A stretch of 64,000 nucleotides of DNA from the NCBI RefSeq assembly GCF_036250695.1, contig NZ_CP109427.1, forward strand, positions 6,572,001 to 6,636,000, read 5' to 3'. This stretch comes from Streptomyces sp. NBC_01497. GTDB lineage: Bacteria; Actinomycetota; Actinomycetes; Streptomycetales; Streptomycetaceae. The notes beneath the pieces were generated by a model, which worked only from the letters and a program-made list of their open reading frames with translations, did not search any database and was not told the origin of the DNA. The position numbers were made by a program, and so were the translations under genes. Positions 16,674-25,746 of this stretch are shown here, piece after piece (position 1 is the stretch's first letter; the number at the start of each line of letters is the position of its first letter).

Positions 16674-17573
16674 TCAGCTCGTGCCCACCGTGCCCACCAT
16701 GCCTGACGATGCCGCGCTCCGTGCGCCGTCCTGCGGGAAGTCCGTCGAACGCGAGAGCTCCTCCCAGGCGGCGAGGTCCTCGTCGACGGCCGCGCGGCCG
16801 GCCCGCACCAGCCGGAGCGCGTCCGATCCCAGTACCAGGTGGGCGGGCGGCCGGGGCAGGTCGAGGACGCGCAGCACCGCCGCGGCGGCCTGGGCGGGGT
16901 CACCGAGCTGCCGGCCGTCGGCCGACTGCCGGGCCGCGCGGATCGGTTCGAACAACTCGTCGTAGTCGGGAAGGGACCGGGGCGCGCGGACCATCGAGCG
17001 GCCCGCCCAGTCGGTGCGGAAGGAGCCCGGCTCGATCGCGGTCACGTGGATCCCGAAGCCGGCCACCTCCTTGCCGACGGCCTCCAGGAGGCCCTCCACC
17101 GCGTACTTGCTGCCGCAGTAGGCGGAGACGCCGGGGAACGAGGCGAGCCCGCCCATAGAGCTGACGGCCAGCACGTGCCCGCGGCGCCGGGCCCGCATGT
17201 ACGGCAGGACGGCCTGCACGGTGGCGGCCGTGCCGAAGACGTTGACCGCGAACTGGGCCCGCAGGTCCGCGAGCGGGGTCTCCTCGAAGACGCCTTCGAG
17301 CCCGTAGCCCGCGTTGGCGATGAGCACGTCGATCGCGCCCACGCGCTCCTCGACGTCGCGCACGGTCCGTACGACCGCGTCGTCGTCCGTGACGTCGAGG
17401 ACACGCGCATGGGCGCGGCCCGGCGCGAGGGCCTCGAAGGCGGCGCCGTCCGCCGGGCGCCGGACGGTCCCCGCCACCGTGTGGCCGGCCTCCAGGGCGC
17501 CCTGCGCGAAAGCGCGGCCGAGTCCGCTGCTGACGCCGGTGATGAGAAGGGTCCGCTGAGTCGGGTGCGTCAT
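16674..17573 (-). CDS. SDR-family oxidoreductase
   Basis: This is a 299-residue classical SDR with the TGVSSGLG cofactor motif at residues 13-20, NAGYG near residue 88, and the catalytic Ser and YCGSKYA segment near residues 142-158. Its length and the C-terminal extension place it in the oxidoreductase subgroup close to 17-beta-hydroxysteroid-type enzymes. It is divergently transcribed from a TetR-family gene across 148 bases, a common arrangement for a repressor and its target. The substrate is unknown. Confidence 0.9.
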   Translation of the reverse strand: MTHPTQRTLLITGVSSGLGRAFAQGALEAGHTVAGTVRRPADGAAFEALAPGRAHARVLDVTDDDAVVRTVRDVEERVGAIDVLIANAGYGLEGVFEETPLADLRAQFAVNVFGTAATVQAVLPYMRARRRGHVLAVSSMGGLASFPGVSAYCGSKYAVEGLLEAVGKEVAGFGIHVTAIEPGSFRTDWAGRSMVRAPRSLPDYDELFEPIRAARQSADGRQLGDPAQAAAAVLRVLDLPRPPAHLVLGSDALRLVRAGRAAVDEDLAAWEELSRSTDFPQDGARSAASSGMVGTVGTS

Positions 17574-17721
17574 GCCGAGGTCACTCCTGGATCGGAAACG
17601 GGAACATCACCGAGTCTACACAGTGCAGATTTTTTTCTACGCGACGAAGATTTCTTGTCCGGCGGGTAGGCTCGGGCGGTCCGGGCCGGCCTGGCCCCGC
17701 AGGTGAGGAGAGCTGAGTCGC

Positions 17722-18327
17722 ATGGGCAGGCGGAGCGAGACGCCACGCAAGGGCGACCTGCGCGAACAGGCGCTCCTTGACGCCGCCGAAGGTCTGCTGG
17801 CGCGCACCGGACTGGAGCGGATGACCGTCGAGGACATCGCGAAGGGGGCCGGCATCTCGCGCGGCTCGCTCTACTTCTACTTCGACTCCAAACAGGACGT
17901 CCTGGCGGGCCTCGTGGCCCGCACGATGGCCGCCATCCGCGAGGACGCCGCCCGCGCGGCCGAGGACACCGCGACGCCCCCGGCCCAGGCCGTCGAGCGC
18001 GCCCTGCGGCACACGGAGCGGATGTGGCGCGAGCACGGCACGGTGATGCGCGCGGCCGCCGAGAACGCGGCCCGCAACGAGGCAGTCGGGCGGGCCTGGG
18101 AGGAGACGGTGGAGGTCTTCGCCGACGCCATGCGGCAGGTGCTCGTACGCGCCGGGCTGCCCGACGGCGACGGTCCCACCGGCGCCGGCGCCCTCGCCCG
18201 TGCGCTGTGCTGGATGACGGAACGCGGCTACTACCGCGCCTGCGGCGATGACGGCGACACCCTCGACAGCGCCACCCGGACGCTGCGGGAGGTCTGGCTC
18301 CGGGTGATCACTCCACCGCGGCCCTGA
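17722..18327 (+). CDS. TetR-family regulator (EthR-like)
   Basis: This 201-residue regulator has an N-terminal TetR helix-turn-helix: ALLDAAEGLLARTGLERMTV leading to GISRGSLYFYFDSKQDVL, residues about 17-64. The C-terminal part contains TERMWREHGTVMRAAAENAAR and resembles the EthR type. A GAGGAG box precedes the ATG at 17722. The intergenic region shared with the divergent SDR gene includes a low-GC stretch at 17610-17655 (runs of T and A) that is the likely operator-promoter area. Control of the SDR is inferred from this arrangement. Confidence 0.9.
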   Translation: MGRRSETPRKGDLREQALLDAAEGLLARTGLERMTVEDIAKGAGISRGSLYFYFDSKQDVLAGLVARTMAAIREDAARAAEDTATPPAQAVERALRHTERMWREHGTVMRAAAENAARNEAVGRAWEETVEVFADAMRQVLVRAGLPDGDGPTGAGALARALCWMTERGYYRACGDDGDTLDSATRTLREVWLRVITPPRP

Positions 18328-18651
18328 GGAACGGGCTCCCCGACCGACCCGGGTGGGCGCCCGTCCCCGGGGCCGTTGTCCGGGCGTGGGGTGTGTGCGC
18401 GTAGAGGCGGCGGTGTGCCGGCGGATCGGTGGCGGGCGCCGTTGGACCGGCGGCCGACGCTCCCGGGCTCGTCGCGGCCCTGGACGGGGGCCACCGCTTC
18501 GCCGTCGCCGGACCGACGCCGTAGTGGCGCCGCGCGGCCCCGTTGAGCCGCCGCCCCGAAAGGAGCGCGCCACCGCCCGATCTGTGACGGAAGTCTGACG
18601 TGTCGGCCCGGGCAGGGCGCCGGACCTCCGCAGGGGTGTTCAATCGGTGGA
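18328..18651. other. Intergenic region upstream of the molybdopterin oxidoreductase
   Basis: These 324 bases are GC-rich and lack any supported gene. They must contain the promoter of the molybdopterin oxidoreductase/cytochrome unit. I recognise no operator or riboswitch. Confidence 0.45.
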
Positions 18652-19446
18652 GTGAGCGAGCAGAGCGAGGGCCGGTCCGGGTCAGGGGACGTACGCGACG
18701 AGGACGAGCGGCCGGGGCCGGGGCGTGCGGACGCGCCGGTGAGGAAGGGACCACCCGTGGGCCGGCGGGTGCTGCTGGGGACGCTGGCCCTGGGCGCGGG
18801 CGGGCTGGTGGCGGCCCCGTACCTGCAGGGCGGCCTGGAGAAGTTCCTCGGCGCCGCCTCCCAGGTCGATCCCACCGGGATCTCCAATCTGCTGCCCAAC
18901 GGGGGCGGTTTCCGCTTCTACAACGTCGCCGCCTCGGTGCCCACGAAGACCGCGGTCACCTACCGGCTGAAGATCGACGGGCTGGTCGAGCGTCCCCGCT
19001 CGTACACCCTCGCCGAGTTGCGGGCCCTCCCGCAGACGCGGACCGATCTGGACGTCCAGTGCGTCACCGGCTGGCGGGTGCCGAAGGTGCCGTTCGAGGG
19101 GGTGCGGGTCTCGGACCTGCTGGACGCCGCCGGGGTGCGGGCGGAGGGCCGCGCGCTGCGCTTCACGTGCTTCGACGGGACGTACAGCGAGAGCCTCACG
19201 CTCTCCCAGGCCCGCAGGAACGACGTGCTCGTGGCGCTGCGGATGCAGGACAAGCCCATCAGCAAGGACCACGGAGGGCCGGTCAGGCTCTATGTGGCCC
19301 CCATGTATTTCTACAAGTCGGCGAAGTGGCTCTCCGGCATATCGGTCACCGACAAGGTGGAGCCCGGTTACTGGGAGGAGTACGGCTATGACGTCGACGG
19401 ATGGGTCGGACGCTCGAACGGGCGGGACGACCAGCCGACGGTCTGA
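18652..19446 (+). CDS. Molybdopterin-binding oxidoreductase (sulfite oxidase/MsrP fold)
   Basis: This is a 264-residue protein. After a hydrophilic N-terminus there is a membrane or signal helix (GRRVLLGTLALGAGGLVAAP, residues about 37-57), then the sulfite-oxidase molybdopterin domain. The cysteine in LDVQCVTGWRVP, near residue 142, is the expected Mo ligand. Family segments FEGVRVSDLL and GGPVRLYVAPMYFYKSAKW are present. MsrP-type enzymes reduce oxidised methionine in exported proteins and take electrons from a membrane haem partner. The GTG at 18652 has a GGTGGA box. The gene overlaps the cytochrome b gene by 59 bases, which supports a two-subunit membrane complex. The true substrate is not known. 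Confidence 0.88.
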   Translation: MSEQSEGRSGSGDVRDEDERPGPGRADAPVRKGPPVGRRVLLGTLALGAGGLVAAPYLQGGLEKFLGAASQVDPTGISNLLPNGGGFRFYNVAASVPTKTAVTYRLKIDGLVERPRSYTLAELRALPQTRTDLDVQCVTGWRVPKVPFEGVRVSDLLDAAGVRAEGRALRFTCFDGTYSESLTLSQARRNDVLVALRMQDKPISKDHGGPVRLYVAPMYFYKSAKWLSGISVTDKVEPGYWEEYGYDVDGWVGRSNGRDDQPTV

Positions 19447-20140
19447 GGCCGCGGCGGGGCCGGACGGGGTACGGCGGTTCACGCTGGCCGAGCGGCTGGT
19501 GCACCGCACCACCAGCTGGCTGATGCTGCTGTGTGTGGGGACGGCCGCGTTCCTCTACGTACCGCAGCTCGCCGAGCTCGTCGGGCGCCGCTACCTCGTC
19601 GTCACGGTCCACGAGTGGTCCGGGATCCTGATCCCCGTGCCCTTCCTCGCGGGCCTGGTCTCGCGCGCGCTGCGCCGGGACCTGGAGCGGATCAACCGTT
19701 TCGCGCCCTACGACCGCGAGTGGCTGCGCGCGGTGCGCAGGCGCTGGAACTGGGCGGGTGCGCGGCCCGCGGGCAAGTTCAACGCCGGGCAGAAGATCTA
19801 CGCGTCGTGGATCGCCGGTGCGACGATCCTGATGATCTTCACCGGCCTGCTGATGTGGTTCACCGGCCTGTTCCCGCTCGTCTCCCGCACGAGCGCCACC
19901 TTCATCCACGACTGGCTGGCGCTCGCCATCGGCATCGTGCTGTTCGGGCACATCGGCATGGCGTTCAAGGACCCGGGTGCCCGCCACGGCATGCGGACGG
20001 GTTCGGTGGACCGGGCCTGGGCCCGCCGCGAACACTCCGAGTGGGAGGACGAGATGGCGGCCGAGGAGGGGGCGGCCGGGGCGGCCGGCGGCGCGGCCCG
20101 GCCGGCGCCCGTGACGGACCTGCCGGAAGGCCGCGGCTGA
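19388..20140 (+). CDS. Cytochrome b/b6-type membrane subunit
   Basis: This 250-residue protein has four hydrophobic segments (near residues 40-60, 75-95, 145-165 and 180-200) with histidines placed for haem ligation, in HEWSGILIP, FIHDWLA and FGHIGMAF. It resembles formate-dehydrogenase-gamma/DUF4405-like cytochromes. The ATG at 19388 lies inside the preceding molybdoenzyme gene in another frame; a shorter start would remove part of the hydrophilic N-terminus only. It probably passes quinol electrons to the molybdoenzyme, as MsrQ does for MsrP. The cytoplasmic tail is Glu/Ala-rich. A terminator follows. Confidence 0.86.
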   Translation: MTSTDGSDARTGGTTSRRSEAAAGPDGVRRFTLAERLVHRTTSWLMLLCVGTAAFLYVPQLAELVGRRYLVVTVHEWSGILIPVPFLAGLVSRALRRDLERINRFAPYDREWLRAVRRRWNWAGARPAGKFNAGQKIYASWIAGATILMIFTGLLMWFTGLFPLVSRTSATFIHDWLALAIGIVLFGHIGMAFKDPGARHGMRTGSVDRAWARREHSEWEDEMAAEEGAAGAAGGAARPAPVTDLPEGRG

Positions 20141-20188
20141 CCGTCCGCGCGTGCCTGCCCCTGGCTCGCCCGTGCGGGGCCCGGACAC

Positions 20189-20239
20189 GACGAGGGGGCG
20201 GTGGCGACCCGGTGGCCGCCACCGCCCCTCTTCTTCGTC
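20189..20239. terminator. Bidirectional terminator hairpin
   Basis: GACGAGGGGGCGGTGGC pairs with GCCACCGCCCCTC followed by TTCTTCGTC, giving a long stem with one bulge and a T-rich right side. It lies between the converging cytochrome b and gluconate permease genes. Confidence 0.7.
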
Positions 20240-20288
20240 CCCGGGCCGCCCGCGGTGCGCCGGGGCCGGGGAAGACACCCGGACCGGG

Positions 20289-21686
20289 CTAGACGATCAG
20301 CGACAGCAGCAGCACGCAGCCCAGGCCGACCACCGACAGGATGCCCTCCATCACCGACCAGGTCTTGACCGTCTGCCCGACGTCCATGCCGAAGTAGCCC
20401 TTCACCAGCCAGAACCCGGCGTCGTTGACGTGGCTGAAGAACAGCGAGCCCGCGCCGACCGCCAGCACCATCAGGGACACGTGCGTGGTGGACATGCCCT
20501 GGGACAGCGGGCCCACCAGCCCGGCCGCCGAGATCGTCGCGACCGTGGCGGAGCCCGTCGCGATCCGGATGGCCACCGCGATCAGCCAGGCGAGCAGCAG
20601 GGACGGGATGGACCAGTCCTTGGTGACGTCCAGGATCATCTGGCCGACGCCCGCGTCGACCAGCACCTGCTTGAAGCCGCCGCCCGCGGCGACGATCAGC
20701 ATCACACCGGCGATCGGGCCGAGCGACTCCTCCAGCAGCACCGAGAGTTTCTGCTTGCCGAAGCCGGCCGCGCGGCCCAGCGTGAACAGCCCGACGATGA
20801 CCGCGATGAGGAGCGCGACCAGCGGGTTGCCGATCACGTCGGCGACGCGCTGGCCGGTGTTGGCCGGGTCGTCGACCGTGATGTCCACCAGCGCCTTGGC
20901 CAGCATCAGCACGACCGGCAGCAGCATGGTGCAGACGGTGGCGGGGAAGCTCGGACGGGTGTCCAGGGAGTCCGAGGGACGCTCCGGGATCATGTTCTCG
21001 GGCGGGGTGACGTCCACCCAGCGTGCCGCGTACTTCGAGAAGACCGGGCCGCCGATGATGACGGTCGGGATCGCGACGACCAGGCCCAGCGCCAGCGTCA
21101 CCCCGAGGTTGGCGTGGATGGCGCTGATCGCGGCCAGCGGGCCGGGGTGGGGCGGGATCAGGCCGTGCATGGCGGACAGGCCCGCGAGCGCGGGGATGCC
21201 GATCCGGATCGCGGAGAAGTTGCCGCGCTTGGCGACGAGCAGCACCACCGGGATCAGCAGGACGAGCCCGATCTCGAAGAACAGCGGCAGTGCCACGATC
21301 GCGGCGATCAGCACCATCGCCCACGGCATGGTCCTGCGGCTCGCCTTGGCGAGGATGGTGTCGACGATCTGGTCCGCGCCGCCGGAGTCCGCGAGCAGTT
21401 TGCCCAGCATGGAGCCGAGCGCGATCAGCACGCCGACGCTCGCCACCGTCGCGCCGAGGCCGGTGGAGAAGCTGGTGATCACTTTGTCCAGCGGGGCGGA
21501 GGCCGTGGCGCCCAGCGCCAGTGAGCCGATCGTCAGCGCGAGGAACGCGTGCATCTTGAAGACGGTGATGAGCACGACGAGGACGGCTATGCCGACCAGG
21601 ACGGCTATACCCAGTTGCGCGTCGCCCGCGGAGGAGATCAGCGGGGGGTCGGCGGCAGCCAGCATCTCGACATTGAGACCGGTCAT
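20289..21686 (-). CDS. gntP: Gluconate:H+ symporter (GntP family)
   Basis: This 465-residue permease has about 12 to 14 hydrophobic segments over its whole length and GntP-family signatures, including GKLLADSGGADQIVDTIL, IPPHPGP and FFSHVNDAGFWLVK (near residues 95-115, 177 and 420). These proteins import D-gluconate with protons. It lies 12 bases downstream of the gluconate kinase gene and is co-transcribed with it; the GntR-type repressor gene is divergent. The three genes make a complete uptake and phosphorylation unit for gluconate. Confidence 0.95.
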   Translation of the reverse strand: MTGLNVEMLAAADPPLISSAGDAQLGIAVLVGIAVLVVLITVFKMHAFLALTIGSLALGATASAPLDKVITSFSTGLGATVASVGVLIALGSMLGKLLADSGGADQIVDTILAKASRRTMPWAMVLIAAIVALPLFFEIGLVLLIPVVLLVAKRGNFSAIRIGIPALAGLSAMHGLIPPHPGPLAAISAIHANLGVTLALGLVVAIPTVIIGGPVFSKYAARWVDVTPPENMIPERPSDSLDTRPSFPATVCTMLLPVVLMLAKALVDITVDDPANTGQRVADVIGNPLVALLIAVIVGLFTLGRAAGFGKQKLSVLLEESLGPIAGVMLIVAAGGGFKQVLVDAGVGQMILDVTKDWSIPSLLLAWLIAVAIRIATGSATVATISAAGLVGPLSQGMSTTHVSLMVLAVGAGSLFFSHVNDAGFWLVKGYFGMDVGQTVKTWSVMEGILSVVGLGCVLLLSLIV

Positions 21687-21698
21687 GGGTGCTTCCTT

Positions 21699-22211
21699 CT
21701 ACATCCCGGGCAGCGCGCGCAGCGCGGCTACCGCCCTTTCGGCTATTTCGTGGGGGGAACCGGACACATCGACGGCGACGCCTCGCTCGTCCGCTGCCAG
21801 CGGCTGGAGGGTGGCGAACTGCGACTCCAGCAGCGTGGACGGCATGAAGTGGCCCTTGCGGTCCGCCATGCGCTTCCCGATCAGCCCGCGGTCTCCCGTG
21901 AGGTGCAGGAAGACCACGCCGGGTGCCGCGGCCCGCAGCCGGTCGCGGTAGGCGCGCTTGAGCGCCGAGGAGCTCACGACACCGCCGTAACCGGCCCGTT
22001 CGTGCGCCCACCGGCCGATGGCGTCGAGCCAGGGCCAGCGGTCCTCGTCCTGGAGCGGCTGCCCGGCCGTCATCTTGGCGATGTTCCGCGGCGGGTGGAA
22101 GGCGTCGCCCTCGGCGTACGGAACGCCCAGGTCCTCGGCCACCAGGGGCCCGACCGTGGTCTTGCCGGTGCCCGATACGCCCATCACCACCACTACGTGG
22201 GGGCCGTGCAT
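21699..22211 (-). CDS. gntK: Gluconokinase
   Basis: This 170-residue kinase has the P-loop MGVSGTGKTT at about residues 10-19 and the gluconokinase-specific segments EGDAFHPPRNIAKM, DRWPWLDAI, SSSALKRAYRDRLR and RKGHFMPSTLLESQF. It phosphorylates gluconate to 6-phosphogluconate, which enters the pentose phosphate pathway. I chose the ATG at 22211, preceded by GCGAGG, because family members start a few residues before the P-loop. A GTG at 22253 would add 14 residues and remains possible. It is the first gene of the kinase-permease unit and faces gntR across a short AT-rich region. Confidence 0.94.
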   Translation of the reverse strand: MHGPHVVVVMGVSGTGKTTVGPLVAEDLGVPYAEGDAFHPPRNIAKMTAGQPLQDEDRWPWLDAIGRWAHERAGYGGVVSSSALKRAYRDRLRAAAPGVVFLHLTGDRGLIGKRMADRKGHFMPSTLLESQFATLQPLAADERGVAVDVSGSPHEIAERAVAALRALPGM

Positions 22212-22253
22212 GCCTGCCTCGCTGTCTACGTCGGCAACGTTGTGTCGCGTCAC

Positions 22254-22350
22254 TGAACCCCATCAGGTATGACGTAATCAAGAGTGTGTGATGTAAACGT
22301 AGTACTTATTTTTTGCGTGAGATGTGCCGTACGCACCGTAAGCTGGGGCC
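22254..22350. promoter_or_regulatory. Divergent gntK/gntR promoter and likely GntR operator
   Basis: This 97-base interval is strikingly AT-rich for this genome (ATGACGTAATCA at 22269, ATGTAAACGT at 22291, ACTTATTTTTT near 22303). It separates gntK from gntR. TGA-N5-TCA and related half sites could bind the GntR repressor, though I cannot fix the exact operator. Confidence 0.45.
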
Positions 22351-23052
22351 ATGAGCGAAGAAGGCCGAGGTCAGCACAACCGCGTCCTGGACGCCCTCGG
22401 CCTCGCCGTCACCGCCGGCGCGTACCCCCCGGGCTCCGTGGTGCGCACCGACGAGGTGGCGCAGCGTTTCGACGTGTCCCGCACCGTCGTGCGGGAGGTC
22501 GTGCGCGTCCTCGAATCCATGCATCTCGTCGCCTCCCGGCGCCGGGTCGGCGTGACCGTACGGCCCGCCGACGAGTGGAACGTCTACGACCCGCGCGTGA
22601 TCCGCTGGCGCCTCGCGGGCGCCGACCGGCCGCGTCAGCTGCGCTCCCTCACGGTCCTGCGCTCGGCCGTGGAACCGGTGGCCGCCGGGCTCGCCGCGCG
22701 CCACGCGACGCCCGAGCAGTGCGCGGCCCTCACCGAGCGGGCGCTCGGCATGGTCGCCACCTCGCGCGGCAGGCGCCTGGAGGAGTACCTGGTGCACGAC
22801 ATCGCCTTCCACCGGATCGTGCTGAGCGCGTCCGGCAACGAGATGTTCGCCCGGCTCGGCGACGTCGTCGCCGAGATCCTCGCCGGACGCACGCACCACC
22901 AGGTGATGTTCGAGGACCCCGACCCGGCCGCGGTCACGCTGCACGTCCAGGTCGCGCAGGCCGTACGGGAGGGCCGGGCGGACCGGGCCGAGGAGCTGAC
23001 GCGGCAGATCGCGGCCGGCGCCCTGGAGGAACTCGACGTACTGGCTCCGTGA
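22351..23052 (+). CDS. gntR: FadR/GntR-type repressor of the gluconate genes
   Basis: This is a 233-residue regulator. Residues about 12-75 form a GntR winged helix (GAYPPGSVVRTDEVAQRFDVSRTVVREVVRVLE region, with the RTVVRE recognition helix). Residues about 95-230 form an all-helical FCD domain with metal-type histidines in HDIAFH and in the THHQ and LHVQV segments. It is divergent from gntK-gntP, the standard arrangement for a gluconate-responsive repressor. The gluconate or 6-phosphogluconate ligand is inferred from this context. Confidence 0.93.
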   Translation: MSEEGRGQHNRVLDALGLAVTAGAYPPGSVVRTDEVAQRFDVSRTVVREVVRVLESMHLVASRRRVGVTVRPADEWNVYDPRVIRWRLAGADRPRQLRSLTVLRSAVEPVAAGLAARHATPEQCAALTERALGMVATSRGRRLEEYLVHDIAFHRIVLSASGNEMFARLGDVVAEILAGRTHHQVMFEDPDPAAVTLHVQVAQAVREGRADRAEELTRQIAAGALEELDVLAP

Positions 23053-23144
23053 GCCGGGCCCCGGCGCGCCATACTCACCCTTGGACGAGATCGTTCCGTC
23101 GTCGGCCGACGCGGTGGACGCGGTGAGGAAAGGCAGGTCGTGGC

Positions 23145-24230
23145 ATGGCGCAGCGGGTGCGGGGTGTGGTGGCACCGGGCAAGAACGAGCCGGTGCGGAT
23201 CGAGACGGTCATCGTGCCGGATCCGGGCCCGGGCGAGGCGGTGGTGAAGGTCCAGGCGTGCGGTGTGTGCCACACGGACCTGCACTACAAGCAGGGCGGG
23301 ATCAACGACGACTTCCCCTTCCTGCTGGGCCACGAGGCCGCGGGCGTGGTCGAGTCGGTGGGGGAGGGCGTCACGGAGGTGGCGCCGGGCGACTTCGTGG
23401 TGCTGAACTGGCGTGCCGTGTGCGGCCAGTGCCGTGCCTGCCTGCGCGGCCGGCCCTGGTACTGCTTCAACACGCACAACGCGAAGCAGAAGATGACGCT
23501 GGAGGACGGCACGGAGCTGACGCCCGCGCTCGGTATCGGCGCGTTCGCGGAGAAGACGCTGGTGGCGGCCGGGCAGTGCACGAAGGTCGACCCCGAGGTC
23601 TCGCCCGCCGTGGCGGGTCTGCTGGGGTGCGGTGTGATGGCCGGTATCGGTGCGTCGATCAACACGGGCGCGGTCGGCCGGGGCGACTCGGTCGCGGTCA
23701 TCGGCTGCGGCGGTGTCGGCGACGCCGCGGTGCTGGGCGCGCGTCTCGCGGGCGCGGCGAAGGTGATCGCCGTCGACATCGACGACCGCAAGCTCGCGAA
23801 GGCCGTCGAGATCGGCGCCACGCACACCGTCAACTCCCGTTCCAGGGACGCCGTGGAGGCGATCCGGGAGCTGACGGGCGGGTTCGGCGCGGACGTGGTC
23901 ATCGAGGCGGTTGGGCGCCCGGAGACCTATGAACAGGCCTTCTACGCACGTGACTTGGCCGGTACGGTCGTGCTGGTCGGGGTACCCACGCCGGAGATGA
24001 AGATCGAGCTGCCCCTGCTCGACGTGTTCGGCCGGGGCGGCTCGCTGAAGTCGTCGTGGTACGGCGACTGCCTGCCCTCACGGGACTTCCCCATGCTGAT
24101 CGACCTGCACCGCCAGGGCCGCATCGACCTCGGCGCGTTCGTGACGGAGACGATCGGACTGGGCGACGTGGAGGCCGCGTTCGCCCGGATGCACGAGGGT
24201 GACGTCCTGCGCTCGGTGGTGGAGTTCTGA
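23145..24230 (+). CDS. mscR: S-(hydroxymethyl)mycothiol dehydrogenase
   Basis: This 361-residue zinc-dependent class III alcohol dehydrogenase has the catalytic-zinc segment [10 protein letters not shown] near residue 39 and GHEAAG near residue 62. The structural-zinc cysteines are in [15 protein letters not shown] near residue 93, and the NAD fold motif GCGGVG is near residue 193. It matches actinobacterial mycothiol-dependent formaldehyde dehydrogenases (MscR/AdhE2), which oxidise the adduct of formaldehyde and mycothiol to S-formylmycothiol and also act on S-nitrosomycothiol. A GAGGAAAGGCAGG box precedes the ATG at 23145. The following MBL gene overlaps its stop codon, so the two are translationally coupled. 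Confidence 0.95.
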   Translation: MAQRVRGVVAPGKNEPVRIETVIVPDPGPGEAVVKVQACGVCHTDLHYKQGGINDDFPFLLGHEAAGVVESVGEGVTEVAPGDFVVLNWRAVCGQCRACLRGRPWYCFNTHNAKQKMTLEDGTELTPALGIGAFAEKTLVAAGQCTKVDPEVSPAVAGLLGCGVMAGIGASINTGAVGRGDSVAVIGCGGVGDAAVLGARLAGAAKVIAVDIDDRKLAKAVEIGATHTVNSRSRDAVEAIRELTGGFGADVVIEAVGRPETYEQAFYARDLAGTVVLVGVPTPEMKIELPLLDVFGRGGSLKSSWYGDCLPSRDFPMLIDLHRQGRIDLGAFVTETIGLGDVEAAFARMHEGDVLRSVVEF

Positions 24231-24859
24231 TGACCGCGGGCATCGAGCACCTGGTCACCTCCGGCACCTTCTCGCTCGACGGCGGCACCTGGGACGTCGA
24301 GAACAACGTGTGGATCGTCGGGGACGACACCGAGGCGATCGTCATCGACGCGGCACACGACGCCGGGGCGATCAAGGCCGCGCTGGGCACCCGTACGCTC
24401 AGGGCCGTGGTGTGCACCCACGCGCACAACGACCATGTCGACGCGGCTCCCGCCCTGTCGGCCGCCACCGGCGCCAAGGTGCTGCTGCACCCGGACGACC
24501 TGCCGCTGTGGAAGCTGACCCATCCCGACGAGGCGCCCGACGGCGACCTGAGCGACGGCCAGACCATCACGGTCGCGGGTACCGACCTGACGGTGCTGCA
24601 CACTCCGGGCCACGCGCCGGGAGCGGTGTGCCTGTACGCGGCCGACCTGGGCACGGTGTTCACCGGCGACACACTCTTCGCCGGCGGCCCCGGCGCCACG
24701 GGGCGCTCCTTCTCGGACTTCCCGACGATCGTGGACTCCATCAGCCGGCGTCTGCTGGCCCTGCCGCCCGAGACGGTGGTGCGCACCGGGCACGGCGACT
24801 CCACCACGATCGGCGCCGAGGCCCCCCACCTCGACGAGTGGATCACGCGCGGTCACTAG
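24230..24859 (+). CDS. MBL-fold hydrolase of the mycothiol formaldehyde pathway
   Basis: This 209-residue glyoxalase-II-like metallo-hydrolase has the zinc motif THAHNDHVDA near residue 63, then HTPGHAPGAV, FTGDTLFAGG and a late RTGHGDSTT, so all expected ligands are present. Its ATG shares a base with the stop of the mycothiol dehydrogenase gene. This conserved pairing in actinobacteria points to hydrolysis of S-formylmycothiol (or a related mycothiol thioester) to formate and free mycothiol. The pairing is established; the exact reaction is inferred. Confidence 0.92.
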   Translation: MTAGIEHLVTSGTFSLDGGTWDVENNVWIVGDDTEAIVIDAAHDAGAIKAALGTRTLRAVVCTHAHNDHVDAAPALSAATGAKVLLHPDDLPLWKLTHPDEAPDGDLSDGQTITVAGTDLTVLHTPGHAPGAVCLYAADLGTVFTGDTLFAGGPGATGRSFSDFPTIVDSISRRLLALPPETVVRTGHGDSTTIGAEAPHLDEWITRGH

Positions 24860-25011
24860 GCGGAAGCCGGTCACGGGGCCGGGCCGGCCGCGATCGGGCC
24901 GTGTGACCGCGCCGGTCATCACGGCGGACGGCCGGTGCCGGCCGGGCGGGCGGCGCTCTCGGCGGCGCCCGCCCGGCGGCGCCCGGCGCCCGGCCGCTGC
25001 CGGTTATATTG

Positions 25012-25023
25012 TAGTGGTAACTA
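25012..25023. promoter_or_regulatory. TAGT-N4-ACTA operator in front of tetR
   Basis: TAGTGGTAACTA lies in a short AT-rich island (GGTTATATTGTAGTGG) 29 bases upstream of the tetR start. The same TAGT-N4-ACTA pattern recurs as TTAGT-N4-ACTAA at 27662-27675, in front of the SDR gene. Confidence 0.55.
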
Positions 25024-25052
25024 TAAATCCGACGTCACCTGGGAGACGATTC

Positions 25053-25658
25053 ATGGCAGGGGGCAGGCCACGCACCTTCGACCACGACACGGCCCTCGAC
25101 CGGGCCCTGGAACTCTTCTGGCGCCAGGGCTACGAGGGCACCGGGACCGCCGAACTCACCAAGGCGATGGGCATCAAGAACGCACCGAGCCTCTACAACG
25201 CCTTCGGCAACAAGGAGCAGCTGTTCCGCCAGGTCCTCGACCACTACGCCGAGGGCCCCGCACGGTACATCCGCGAGGCTTTCGGCCGTCCCACCGCACG
25301 AGAGGCCGTCGAGGCGCTGCTGCACGGAGCCGCCGACGCGACGACCCATCCCGACCACCCGCGCGGCTGCATCACGGTCCAGGGCGCTCTGGCGTGCTCG
25401 CCGGGTTCGCGGCCCGCGCGCGATGAACTGGCGGCGCGCCGGGCGGCCGGCGAGGCGGCCCTGCACGAGCGGCTGCGGGGGGCGAGCGAGAGCGGGGAGC
25501 TGCCGGCCGGCGCCGATCCCCAGGTGCTCGCCGCCTACTTCAGCACGATCTACCAGGGCCTGGCCGTCCAGGCCGCCGGTGGCGCGGCCCGCGAACAGCT
25601 GCACCGGATCGTCGATGTGGCCATGACGGCCTGGCCGCGGGAGCGCCCCGCGGCCTGA
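25053..25658 (+). CDS. TetR-family regulator (ComR/NemR-like)
   Basis: This 201-residue regulator starts MAGGRPRTFDHDTALDRALE and continues into a TetR helix-turn-helix (FWRQGYEGTGTAEL, GIKNAPSLYNAFGNKEQLF). This type is related to the ComR/NemR/YxaF group, whose targets are often oxidoreductases induced by reactive small molecules. A cysteine-containing segment (HPRGCITVQGALACS, near residues 105-119) could sense electrophiles, which is speculation. The ATG at 25053 follows GGGAGA. The TAGT-N4-ACTA palindrome at 25012 suggests autoregulation, and a matching site in front of the SDR at 27534 marks that gene as the likely target. Confidence 0.92.
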   Translation: MAGGRPRTFDHDTALDRALELFWRQGYEGTGTAELTKAMGIKNAPSLYNAFGNKEQLFRQVLDHYAEGPARYIREAFGRPTAREAVEALLHGAADATTHPDHPRGCITVQGALACSPGSRPARDELAARRAAGEAALHERLRGASESGELPAGADPQVLAAYFSTIYQGLAVQAAGGAAREQLHRIVDVAMTAWPRERPAA

Positions 25659-25746
25659 GCGCCGCAAGGCGACCGCCCGGCGCGCCCCGCGTGCGCCGCC
25701 GGCACGCCGGCGCTGCCCGTGACGGCGCCCCCGCGGGTGCCTTCCG

